A stretch of 64,000 nucleotides of DNA from Caulobacter sp. NIBR1757. Lineage in GTDB: Bacteria > Pseudomonadota > Alphaproteobacteria > Caulobacterales > Caulobacteraceae. The notes below the pieces were generated by a model, which saw only the letters and a program-made list of their open reading frames with translations, searched no databases and was not told where the DNA came from. Positions 50,450 to 58,104 of the stretch are shown here, piece after piece. A program made the translations under genes and the position numbers. The first letter of the stretch is position 1, and each line of letters starts with the position of its first letter. The DNA is taken from the NCBI RefSeq assembly GCF_027912495.1, contig NZ_CP115463.1, positions 2,441,501 through 2,505,500 on the forward strand. The letters run 5' to 3'.

Positions 50450-51320
50450 GCGGAGGCCACGGCGCAAAAGACCGTCCAACGACGGGCGCCTGGCTTACTG
50501 GCTTCTCGGCGGATGCGGGGTCATCATCGTTTCCATAGTCACGGCGATGGTGGTCCTCAAGCCAGCAGACATAAATCCACTCACGGGGTGTCCGCGAGGA
50601 GATGGGGTGCCTAAAGCGCACACCATTGTCCTCATCGACGAAACCGACCGCCTCCCTCCCAACGAACTGAAGTTCGTTCGGGACCTCGTCATGACGGAGT
50701 ACCGTTGGCTGCCCCTAGGGGGCCGTCTGACGGTCCGCAACATCGTCGCGGACACAGACGCCGGCGAAGACATCACTATATGCCGCATCGCCGACTCTTC
50801 CAGCAGCGGCGGACTCGTCGACAACGACCGCACGATCCGGGAGCGGTTCGATAAAATTGCCGGGTCCCGTCTGCAAGCGCTGTTCGAAGAACTTGCTGCC
50901 GCGCCCGTTCAGGAAACTTCCCCCATCATGGAAACAATAGCGGGGATGGTCGATCGCTCCGACTTCGGCGCAAACGTGCCTCAACGTCGGCTCACCGTGG
51001 TCTCGGATTTCGCCCAGCACAGCGACCTTTTCAGCATGTACTCCAGTCGCTGGTCACGAGCGCTCCCAAACGCCGTCGCCGAAGAACTCGGGCGCGACCT
51101 GACCGGCGTCGATGTGCGGCTGCAGTACGTCCGCCGACGGTCTCTCGCCGCCCTTCAAGGCGCCGAACACCGCGCATTCTGGAAAGGCTACATCGACGAG
51201 CAAAGCGCCAAGAGCGTAGCGGTCGACCACGGCCTGCTGATCGGGGAGGCGTTGGATCGGCCGACATGGATCTACACCCCCCCGGAAGGCTCCCGGCCAA
51301 CCCCGCGCTCAGGCTCTTAG
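50421..51320 (+). CDS. Membrane-anchored vWA-like protein (cassette gene 2)
   Basis: 299 residues from the ATG at 50421 with TGGAG five bases upstream; it overlaps gene 1 by 29 bp, implying coupling. Arg/Lys-rich N-terminus, one membrane helix (residues 26-46), then an exported domain with a Rossmann-like vWA pattern: HTIVLIDETDRL (first strand, Asp73 and Thr75), SPIMETIAGM (167-176), and RRLTVVSDFAQHS (second acidic strand). This spacing resembles a metal-ion-dependent adhesion site with D-x-T in place of D-x-S-x-S. It may sense or bind at the membrane with TerB. Confidence 0.72.
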   Translation: MARRTRGYSERRPRRKRPSNDGRLAYWLLGGCGVIIVSIVTAMVVLKPADINPLTGCPRGDGVPKAHTIVLIDETDRLPPNELKFVRDLVMTEYRWLPLGGRLTVRNIVADTDAGEDITICRIADSSSSGGLVDNDRTIRERFDKIAGSRLQALFEELAAAPVQETSPIMETIAGMVDRSDFGANVPQRRLTVVSDFAQHSDLFSMYSSRWSRALPNAVAEELGRDLTGVDVRLQYVRRRSLAALQGAEHRAFWKGYIDEQSAKSVAVDHGLLIGEALDRPTWIYTPPEGSRPTPRSGS

Positions 51321-51330
51321 GAGGAACCAG

Positions 51331-51777
51331 ATGGACTTGCTTGCGAAGCTGAGAGGGCGCGGCGACGACCTCAACGACGTACCCACCGCCGTCATGACTC
51401 CAATCGTCGCCGCCATGTTGGCCGACGGTCGGGTAGACGAGAACGAAGTCTTGCATGTCGAAGCCATCTGCGCGACGAGTCCCGTCTTCGAGCGGAACTC
51501 CGGCCTGCAGAACGAACGCCTCATCCTGCATGTTACACGGATGATCGAGGACAAGGGCGCGGAGGCCATGTGCCGCAAAGCGGCCCAAGTCCTGTCGCCG
51601 CCGCTACGCGAAACGGCCTTCATGTATGCGGTCCGTGTTGTGTTCAGCGACGGCTACATCGGCGAAACCGAACAGGGCATCATCGAAAACCTCACGGGCT
51701 GGCTTTCAATCAGCGAAGAGCGTGCCACGGCGATGATCGATGTTGCCACGATCATGCAGAACGGCGTCGACGCTTAG
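51331..51777 (+). CDS. TerB-like protein (cassette gene 3)
   Basis: 148 residues with AGGAGG directly overlapping the previous stop. Two acidic metal-binding motifs of the TerB (tellurite resistance/chemical stress) fold are readable: ADGRVDENEVLHVEA (residue 31) and SDGYIGETEQGIIEN (residue 106), each D-G-x-[IV]-x-x-x-E. TerB proteins sit at the inner face of the membrane in Ter stress systems with vWA proteins. The vWA-like gene next to it is consistent with that. No TerC, TerD or TerZ is nearby. Confidence 0.82.
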   Translation: MDLLAKLRGRGDDLNDVPTAVMTPIVAAMLADGRVDENEVLHVEAICATSPVFERNSGLQNERLILHVTRMIEDKGAEAMCRKAAQVLSPPLRETAFMYAVRVVFSDGYIGETEQGIIENLTGWLSISEERATAMIDVATIMQNGVDA

Positions 51778-51841
51778 AGTCTTGGCGAGACAGTCCCAAG
51801 GAAGATGTCGGCCGGGTCGAAGCAGACCTGGTCCTTCCCCT

Positions 51842-52027
51842 TCAATGACCGCGACAACCAGGGGTGGTTCGACGCTTGGCGCTGAAGTCAGTGCACTCCG
51901 CGCAGCGGGGGCCGTTGCGATGGATTTCGATGCGCACGCACCCGCAATCGAATTTTCGAACGGTGGCCCAGGTTCCGCAGCGACGACAGCCGCACGCTTC
52001 ATCATATTTCGCGACAAGTCGCAGCAT
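51842..52027 (-). CDS. Possible Cys-rich small protein
   Basis: 61 residues from the ATG at 52027 (GGGAG seven bases upstream), reading MLRLVAKYDEACGCRRCGTW... and later FDCGCVRIEIHRNGPRCAEC. Cysteine pairs C-x-C, C-x2-C and C-x2-C would suit a zinc-binding fold. It is divergent from another Cys-rich mini-gene at 52096 across a GATT/AATC-type symmetrical gap. Not certain: the frame could be chance, and no homologue is recognised. Confidence 0.4.
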   Translation of the reverse strand: MLRLVAKYDEACGCRRCGTWATVRKFDCGCVRIEIHRNGPRCAECTDFSAKRRTTPGCRGH

Positions 52028-52095
52028 CGCCAAACTCCCGCCAAGGGCGTATTTTTTCAAAACGATTTATCGTTCAACTCTGGGGAGGGAAAAAG

Positions 52096-52233
52096 ATGTT
52101 GGCGAAATGTCACTTCCACGGCTGCAAGAAGCCGCCGTTCGACAACTGCGCTGTCTGCCGCCAGAACACCTGTCGGGGCCACGGCGGGCGAGTCGGCGAG
52201 CGCTTCGTCTGTTACAGATGCAGCCGCTCCTGA
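52096..52233 (+). CDS. 45-residue zinc-finger-like protein
   Basis: Short but well supplied: ATG at 52096 with GGGGAGGG six bases upstream, sequence MLAKCHFHGCKKPPF, then NCAVCRQNTCRGHGGR and FVCYRCSRS. Cysteines occur as C-x4-C, C-x2-C and C-x2-C with two histidines, a pattern fitting a treble-clef or double zinc knuckle. It follows the cassette on the same strand by about 320 bp. No family identified. A link to the cassette is inferred from position only. Confidence 0.55.
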   Translation: MLAKCHFHGCKKPPFDNCAVCRQNTCRGHGGRVGERFVCYRCSRS

Positions 52234-52246
52234 ACCGGCTCTTGGC

Positions 52247-52591
52247 TCAGCACTCACCCTGCTTGCTGACGCTCACCCCCGCCGACGCCGCCGTGCAGGC
52301 GTTGCCGTAGGTTTTGCCATCCGTCCCGCAGACCGGCCGGTACTCCCGCGTGCACATCTGCGGCCGCGCCTTGCAGGTCCCCGAACCGTCGGCGATCTTC
52401 TGCATCTCCGGGGTCATCGAACAGAAGAGCCCGTCCTGGCACTGGAAGCCGGCGATGCCGCCGCACATGCCGCCTTCGGCGACCGGCGTGCGCGGGCCGG
52501 TGGGCGGCGGGGTGGCGCCGTCGGTCTGGCAGGCGGTCAGGGCCAGGCCGAGACAAGCGACGGCCAGCAGACTGCGGATGGGGCGGATCAT
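52247..52591 (-). CDS. Lipoprotein with a Kazal-type protease-inhibitor domain
   Basis: 114 residues from the ATG at 52591. The lipobox is LALTACQTDG, so Cys20 should be lipidated. A Cys-rich EB-like stretch (GGMCGGIAGFQCQDGLFCSM) precedes a C-terminal Kazal core MCTREYRPVCGTDGKTYGNACTAASA, with the six-cysteine spacing and the VCGTDGxTYxNxC signature. Kazal domains inhibit serine proteases; a periplasmic or outer-membrane inhibitor is inferred. Divergent from the amidohydrolase operon. Confidence 0.85.
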   Translation of the reverse strand: MIRPIRSLLAVACLGLALTACQTDGATPPPTGPRTPVAEGGMCGGIAGFQCQDGLFCSMTPEMQKIADGSGTCKARPQMCTREYRPVCGTDGKTYGNACTAASAGVSVSKQGEC

Positions 52592-52709
52592 GGGCGTTTC
52601 TCCTGTTTCTCCAGCGTAACGCGGAAAGCCGCTGAACGGCGCCTGAACGGCCCTTGATCCGCACCCGGTTTTCGTCTGATCTCCACCCCTTGCTGTTCGG
52701 GACCCGTAC

Positions 52710-54167
52710 ATGACATTTGCCTGGAAGACGGCGGCCTCCGCCGTCGCGCTGTCGGCCCTGCTCGCCGCCTGCGCCACCACCGGTGGGGCCGCCCCCGCCA
52801 AGCCGCCTGAGAAGGCCGACAACAAGCCCCTGCCCGCCGGGGCCGGCGGCAAGGACGACCCCGTCCCCTTCGCCTCCACCTACCGCCCCCTGCCCGGCCG
52901 GCCGACGGCCATCGTCGGGGCGACGGTGCTGACCGCCGACGGACGGCAGATCGACAATGGCGTGGTGATCTTCGGCGACGGCAGGCTGATCGCCGTCGGC
53001 GGCCCTGAAACGGCGATCCCGGCCGGCTATGACGTCATCGACGGCAAGGGCAAGTACGTCACTCCCGGCATCATCGACGCCCACAGCCACCTGGGCGTCT
53101 ATCCCTCGCCCGGCGTCTCGGCGCGGAGCGACGGCAACGAGGCCACCGATCCCAACACCGCCCAGGTCTGGTCCGAGCATTCGATCTGGCCGCAGGACCC
53201 CGGCTTCAACCGGGCCCGGGCCGGCGGGGTGACCACCCTGCAGATCCTCCCCGGCAGCGCCAACCTGTTCGGCGGCCGCTCGGTGACCGTGCGCAACGTG
53301 CCGTCGGTCACCATGCAGGGGATGAAGTTTCCGAACGCCCCCTACGGCCTGAAGATGGCTTGCGGCGAGAACCCCAAGCGCGTCTATGGCGGCAAGAGCC
53401 GGTCGCCCTCGACCGCGATGGGCAATGTCTTCGGCTACCGCAAGGCCTGGATCGACGCGGCCGAGTACCGTCGCAAGTGGGATGACTACACCGCCAAGAA
53501 GGACAAGGGCGAGAAGGCCGACGCGCCCAAGCGCGACCTGCAGATGGAGACCCTGGCCGGCGTCCTGCGCGGCGACATCCTGGTCCAGAACCACTGCTAC
53601 CGGGCCGACGAGATGGCCGTGATGATCGATGTCGCAAAGGAGTTCGGCTACAAGATCACCATGTTCCACCACGCCAACGAGGCCTACAAGATCGGCCCGT
53701 TGCTGAAGGAAAACGACATCTGCTTCGCCACCTGGGCCAGCTGGGCGGCGTTCAAGATGGAGAGCCTGGACGGCATCGAGGCCAACGCGGCCATCGCCTA
53801 CAAGGCCGGCGCCTGCACCGTCATCCACTCCGACGACGAGACCATCACCCAGCACCTGAACCAGGAAGCCGGCATCGCCATGGCCTCGGGCAACCGCATC
53901 GGTTTTGGCATCACCGACAAGGAAGCGATCGCCTGGATCACCGCCAACCCGGCGAAAGCCATGGGCATCGCCGACCAGACCGGCAGCCTGACGGTCGGCA
54001 AGCGCGCCGATGTCGTGCTGTGGAGCGGCAACCCGTTCAGCGTCTACAGCCAGGCCGACAAGGTCTTCATCGACGGCGCCCTGACCTACGACCGGCGCGA
54101 TCCGCGCTTCCAGCCCAAATCCGACTTCGAACTCGGCCAGCCCGGTGAAGGGGCCTTCCACCCATGA
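52710..54167 (+). CDS. Secreted amidohydrolase, lipoprotein (metal-dependent, active partner)
   Basis: 485 residues. The lipobox SALLAACATTGG makes it a lipoprotein. The metal HxH strand is IIDAHSHLGVYPSPG; further ligands fit NHCYRADEMAVM, MFHHANEAYK, and VIHSDDETIT. TVGKRADVVLWSGNP closes the barrel. Imidazolonepropionase/dipeptidase-like amidohydrolase. The next gene starts inside its stop codon (ATGA), and encodes a second barrel without ligands, so they may work as a heterodimer in the periplasm. Substrate unknown. Confidence 0.88.
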   Translation: MTFAWKTAASAVALSALLAACATTGGAAPAKPPEKADNKPLPAGAGGKDDPVPFASTYRPLPGRPTAIVGATVLTADGRQIDNGVVIFGDGRLIAVGGPETAIPAGYDVIDGKGKYVTPGIIDAHSHLGVYPSPGVSARSDGNEATDPNTAQVWSEHSIWPQDPGFNRARAGGVTTLQILPGSANLFGGRSVTVRNVPSVTMQGMKFPNAPYGLKMACGENPKRVYGGKSRSPSTAMGNVFGYRKAWIDAAEYRRKWDDYTAKKDKGEKADAPKRDLQMETLAGVLRGDILVQNHCYRADEMAVMIDVAKEFGYKITMFHHANEAYKIGPLLKENDICFATWASWAAFKMESLDGIEANAAIAYKAGACTVIHSDDETITQHLNQEAGIAMASGNRIGFGITDKEAIAWITANPAKAMGIADQTGSLTVGKRADVVLWSGNPFSVYSQADKVFIDGALTYDRRDPRFQPKSDFELGQPGEGAFHP

Positions 54168-55513
54168 GAACCCTCCTCCTCGCGTCTGCCGCGCTGCTGA
54201 TCGCCGGCCCCGCCGCCGCCCAGACTTTCGCCATCACCAACGCCCGCATCGAGACGGTCGGTCCGGCCGGCACGATTCCCAACGGCACGATCGTCATCAG
54301 GGACGGCAAGATCGCCGCCGTCGGGGCCGGGGTGCAGGCCCCGGCCGGGGCCACGGTGATCGACGCCAAAGGCGGCGTCGTCACTCCGGGATTCATCGCC
54401 GTCTCCTCCAACCTGACGGTGTCGGAAGTCTCGGCCGTGCAGGAAACCCGGGACGACCGCTCGGGCAAGCTCTCTGCCGGCTTCGACATCCAGTACGGGG
54501 TCAATCCCAACTCGACGATGATCCCCTGGGCCCGCCAGGCCGGCCTGACCCGGGCCGTGGCCACCCCCGTGCTGTCGCGCGGCGGCGGCGGCCATCATCA
54601 CGACGACAGCGGCGCCGAGGAAACCGCCGGCGGCGGCGGCGGGGCCGGCGACGGCGACCCGCATCTGTTCGCCGGCCAGGCGGCCGTGGTCTCCCTCGCC
54701 TCGGGCCAGACGGACCTGCTGGTCCGCGCCAAGGCGGCCGTGGTGCTCGACATGGGCGAAGCGGGGGCCCAGGCCGCCGGCTCGCGCGGCGCGGCCATGG
54801 TTCTGGTCCGTTCGGCTTTCGAGGACGCCCGCGCCTACGCCCGCAACAAGGCCGCCTACGACCGCGGCGAGACCCGCGAGTTCGGCCTCTCCCGGATCGA
54901 TCTCGAGGCGCTCGTGCCCGTGGTCCAGGGGCGCACGCCGCTGCTGGTCCGCGTCAGCCGCGCCGCCGACATCCTGCAGATCCTCAAGATGGCCAAGGAG
55001 GAAGGCGTCAGCGTCATCCTCGAGGGCGTCGAGGAGGGCTGGCTGGTGGCGCCGCAGATCGCCGCCGCCAGGGTCGGGGTCATCGTCGACGCCCAGCGCG
55101 ACCTGCCCAGCAGCTTCGAGACCTTGGCCAGCCGCCTCGACAACGCCGCCCGTCTGCAGGCGGCGGGCGTCACCGTGGCCCTCATCGGCAGCCGCGACCA
55201 GAACAACCTGCGCCAGGCCCGCTTCAACGCCGGCATGGCGGTCAGCTATGGCCTGACCTACCAGCAGGGCCTGGCCTCCCTGACCCTCAACCCGGCGAAG
55301 ATCTGGAAGATGGACGCTCAGGTCGGCAGCCTGGAGGTCGGCAAGACGGCGGACGTGGTGGTCTGGACCGGCGATCCGCTGGAACTCTCCACCTGGCCGA
55401 CGGACGTCTTCATCGCCGGCCAGCGCCAGCCGGCCGACGTGCGGGCCTTCGAACTGCGTGATCGCTATGCAGCCCAGCCGGGGGCCTACCCGCAGGCGTA
55501 TACGAAGCCGTGA
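54164..55513 (+). CDS. Secreted amidohydrolase-like protein lacking metal ligands
   Basis: 449 residues with a signal peptide (MRTLLLASAALLIAGPAAAQ). Overall fold matches its neighbour: VIDAKGGVVTPGFIA at strand 1, QVGSLEVGKTADVVVWTGDPLEL at the end. The positions of the HxH ligands are SSN (FIAVSSNLTVSEV), the two later histidine sites read LVRVSRAADIL and VILEGVEEGW, so all catalytic histidines are gone. A His/Gly-rich loop (GGGGHHHDDSGAEE) is unique. Probably a non-catalytic subunit or regulator of the upstream enzyme. Confidence 0.85.
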   Translation: MRTLLLASAALLIAGPAAAQTFAITNARIETVGPAGTIPNGTIVIRDGKIAAVGAGVQAPAGATVIDAKGGVVTPGFIAVSSNLTVSEVSAVQETRDDRSGKLSAGFDIQYGVNPNSTMIPWARQAGLTRAVATPVLSRGGGGHHHDDSGAEETAGGGGGAGDGDPHLFAGQAAVVSLASGQTDLLVRAKAAVVLDMGEAGAQAAGSRGAAMVLVRSAFEDARAYARNKAAYDRGETREFGLSRIDLEALVPVVQGRTPLLVRVSRAADILQILKMAKEEGVSVILEGVEEGWLVAPQIAAARVGVIVDAQRDLPSSFETLASRLDNAARLQAAGVTVALIGSRDQNNLRQARFNAGMAVSYGLTYQQGLASLTLNPAKIWKMDAQVGSLEVGKTADVVVWTGDPLELSTWPTDVFIAGQRQPADVRAFELRDRYAAQPGAYPQAYTKP

Positions 55514-55550
55514 GAGCGGGCCGGCCGGCGGTCACGCCGGCCGGTTGCCT

Positions 55551-56993
55551 TCACTCCCCGCGCAGCTTTTTCAACTGCGCCACGGCATTGCTGTTGCCCG
55601 GGTCCAGAGCCAGCGATTTCTCATAGCTGGCGATGGACAGGGCCTTCTCGCCGATCCAGGCGTAGCCATCGCCAAGGCTGTCCCAGGCGTTGCCGCTCCT
55701 GGGGAAGATCACCGTCGCCAGCTTGAACAGCTCCACCGACTGCCGGGCCCGTTCGGTCCGCATCAGACGGTAGGCCCAGTTGTTGAGGTCGATCTCGGAA
55801 ATCTCGAAGTCCGGTCGCTCCCGCTTCAGCGCCTCGTAGGTCCCGGCCACATCGCGAAAATCGCGCGCCTGCAACGCCACCCGCAACGCCGACACGCCGT
55901 TCAGCCTGAAGCCGGGAATGAAGGGCTGGGCCAGCTGATCGGCGAAGTCCTCCGGCGTGCCGCCCGCCAGGTTGGTCAGGATGACCACTGCCACACCGTC
56001 GTCGGGATAGACATAGAAGGCCGCGCGGCCGCCCCCGGTGCAGCCGACCGCCGGATGCTGCTTGCGGGCCAGCGGCGTCCAGCCCAGCGCCCATTCGCCG
56101 GGCTGGCCGTCATTGAGGGTTTGCGCGGTCCACAGGGACTTGAGGCTGGCAGGCTCCTTCAGCAACCGGCGAGATTGCAGCGCGATCAGCCAGCGGGCCA
56201 TGTCCCCGGCCGTGCTGTTCATGCCGGCGCCGGCCCGCAGGAAGGTCGGGAAACTGTGGTGGTTGTTGGCCAGCTCCCCCGGGGCCAGCTTCACCGGATA
56301 GGTCATCCGGTAGTTCTGGGCCGCGCCCGGAATGATGTCGCGGGAGTCGCCAAAGCCGGTGTGAGCCGCGCCCGCGACCTTGAGCTGACGCTCGGCGATA
56401 ACCTCCGGGAACGGCCGCCCGGTCAGCTTTTCGACGACCCTCAGCAGCAGGGCGTAGTTGGTCTGGCAGTAGTGATTGCGTTCGCCGGGCGCGAACAGCA
56501 CCGGCCGCGCCGCCAGGGCGGCCCAGACGTCGGCCTCGGTTTCCGCGATCGCCTCGCCGCTGGCGTTGTTGATGGCGTTGGGCAGGCCGCTCACGTTGCC
56601 GAGCAGCTGCCGCACCGGGATGGCCCGCCAGGCCGGCGGCAGGTCGTCCAGATAGGTCGCTATGGGTGCGTCGAGACTGACCTGTCCGGCCTCCACCAGC
56701 TGCATCATGGCGACGCCGGTGAACGACTTGGTGCAGGAGTTGATCGAGAAGATGGTCTGGTCGGTGACCGGGACACCGTATTGCAGGTTGGCGATGCCCA
56801 GGGCGCGCTGGAAGACGATAATGCCGTCCTTGACCACCGCCGCCTGCAGGCCGGGAATCCGGCGGGTCTTCATTTCCGTGCGCAGCACCTGGTCGGCCAG
56901 GGAGGCGGGATCGGCAGACGCCGCCCGGGCGGTTCCGGCGGCCAGACCCGCGGCGGCCGTGCCGAGCGCGAAGTTGCGACGGTTGAGGGTCAT
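55551..56993 (-). CDS. Serine hydrolase, beta-lactamase class C/D-peptidase-like, with C-terminal TPR-like region
   Basis: 480 residues from the ATG at 56993. A Tat-type leader (NRRNFALGTAAAGLA) precedes a class C beta-lactamase fold. The S-x-x-K motif is SINSCTKSFTG; the second motif, usually Y-x-N, is HYCQTNYALLLR. WALGWTPLARK and TGGGRAAFYVYPD follow. The last 100 residues read as a TPR repeat (WDSLGDGYAWIGEKALSIASYEKSLALDPGNSNA). Predicted periplasmic esterase or peptidase; not a confident beta-lactamase. Confidence 0.83.
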   Translation of the reverse strand: MTLNRRNFALGTAAAGLAAGTARAASADPASLADQVLRTEMKTRRIPGLQAAVVKDGIIVFQRALGIANLQYGVPVTDQTIFSINSCTKSFTGVAMMQLVEAGQVSLDAPIATYLDDLPPAWRAIPVRQLLGNVSGLPNAINNASGEAIAETEADVWAALAARPVLFAPGERNHYCQTNYALLLRVVEKLTGRPFPEVIAERQLKVAGAAHTGFGDSRDIIPGAAQNYRMTYPVKLAPGELANNHHSFPTFLRAGAGMNSTAGDMARWLIALQSRRLLKEPASLKSLWTAQTLNDGQPGEWALGWTPLARKQHPAVGCTGGGRAAFYVYPDDGVAVVILTNLAGGTPEDFADQLAQPFIPGFRLNGVSALRVALQARDFRDVAGTYEALKRERPDFEISEIDLNNWAYRLMRTERARQSVELFKLATVIFPRSGNAWDSLGDGYAWIGEKALSIASYEKSLALDPGNSNAVAQLKKLRGE

Positions 56994-57142
56994 GATCACT
57001 CCAGGAGCAGGTTCCACCCCCGCGGGGCCGCGCCGAAAGGAAAGCGCCCCGCCGCCCGCTGCAAGTTAAGGATCGTCCATCCGCCTGACCGAAACTGTGG
57101 CAGGATGAGCCCGCGCCCCCGTGAACCAGGGACCAGACTCGC

Positions 57143-57889
57143 ATGCGCCTCCGCCAGATCGCCCTCGTCGCCGCCGACCTTGCCGCCGCGTCGGCCGACA
57201 TCGAGGCCGTGCTCGGCGTCAGCCACCCGTATGACGACCCCGGCGTCGGCCACTACGGCCTGCGCAACGGCGTCTGGGCCGTCGGCCAGACCTTCCTCGA
57301 AGTGGTCTCGCCCAAGCAGGAGGGAACGACCGCCGGCCGCCTGCTCGACAAGCGCGGCGGCGATGGCGGCTACATGGTCATCCTGCAGGTCCGCGACTTG
57401 GCGGCCGCCCGCGCCACGGCCGCCGCCGCCGGGGCCCGCATCGTCGATCAGATCGACCGCGACGGCGTCGCCGCCACCCACTATCACCCCCGCGACGTCG
57501 GCGGCGCGATCCTGTCCATCGACTGGATGGACCCGTGGGAACGCTGGGAATGGGGCGGTCCGGGCTGGGAGGCCAACGCCCGGCCGGGCCAGGCGATTGT
57601 CGGGGCCGAGCTGCAGGCGGAAGACCCGGCGGCGATGGCGGGCCGTTGGGGCGAGGTTCTGGGCCGGCCGGTCGGGCGGAGTGGCTCTGTCTGGCGCATC
57701 GCCCTGGACGGCGGCGAGATCCGCTTCGTCCCGCCGGCCGACGAGCGCGGCGAAGGCCTGCGCGGCTTCGACGTCGACCTGCCCGACCCGGATACGGCGC
57801 GGACACGGGCCGGACAGCGCGGATTGATCGACGCCGACGGCGAAGTCGTGCTGTGTGGGACGCGGGTGTATCTGAAATCCATCATCTGA
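57143..57889 (+). CDS. VOC family (glyoxalase-like) protein
   Basis: 248 residues in two halves of a vicinal-oxygen-chelate fold: MRLRQIALVAADLAAASADIEAVLG at the start and RGLIDADGEVVLCGTRVYL at the end. The N-terminal half carries the metal-type HYG and TFLEVVSP segments. It is similar to Glyoxalase-like domain proteins of unknown reaction. Divergent from the serine hydrolase; downstream lies a family 1 repeat and then parE. Function undetermined. Confidence 0.8.
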   Translation: MRLRQIALVAADLAAASADIEAVLGVSHPYDDPGVGHYGLRNGVWAVGQTFLEVVSPKQEGTTAGRLLDKRGGDGGYMVILQVRDLAAARATAAAAGARIVDQIDRDGVAATHYHPRDVGGAILSIDWMDPWERWEWGGPGWEANARPGQAIVGAELQAEDPAAMAGRWGEVLGRPVGRSGSVWRIALDGGEIRFVPPADERGEGLRGFDVDLPDPDTARTRAGQRGLIDADGEVVLCGTRVYLKSII

Positions 57890-57903
57890 CTGCCTCCCCC
57901 ACC

Positions 57904-58024
57904 TGTCATCCTCCGGGGTCGCGAAGCGACAACCGGGGGACCCATGGCGGCTCTGGAAAGACTCCCGGCGGCGTTCACGTGGACAGATGGGTCCCCCGAT
58001 CCGCTGCGCGGTCGGAGGATGACA
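57904..58024. repeat. Intergenic inverted repeat, family 1 (copy 2)
   Basis: TGTCATCCTCCGGGGTCGCG at the left end and CGGAGGATGACA at the right end, with GGGGACCCAT and ATGGGTCCCC in the interior, a shorter version of the element at 21367-21528. It lies in the gap between the VOC gene and parE. Confidence 0.8.
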
Positions 58025-58104
58025 GCAACGGGAGGCACGCCATTGCCAGCGACGACATGTCAGCCCATTAGTCCCCTCCCGAATCGCCTAGACTCCCCAG
58101 CGTA

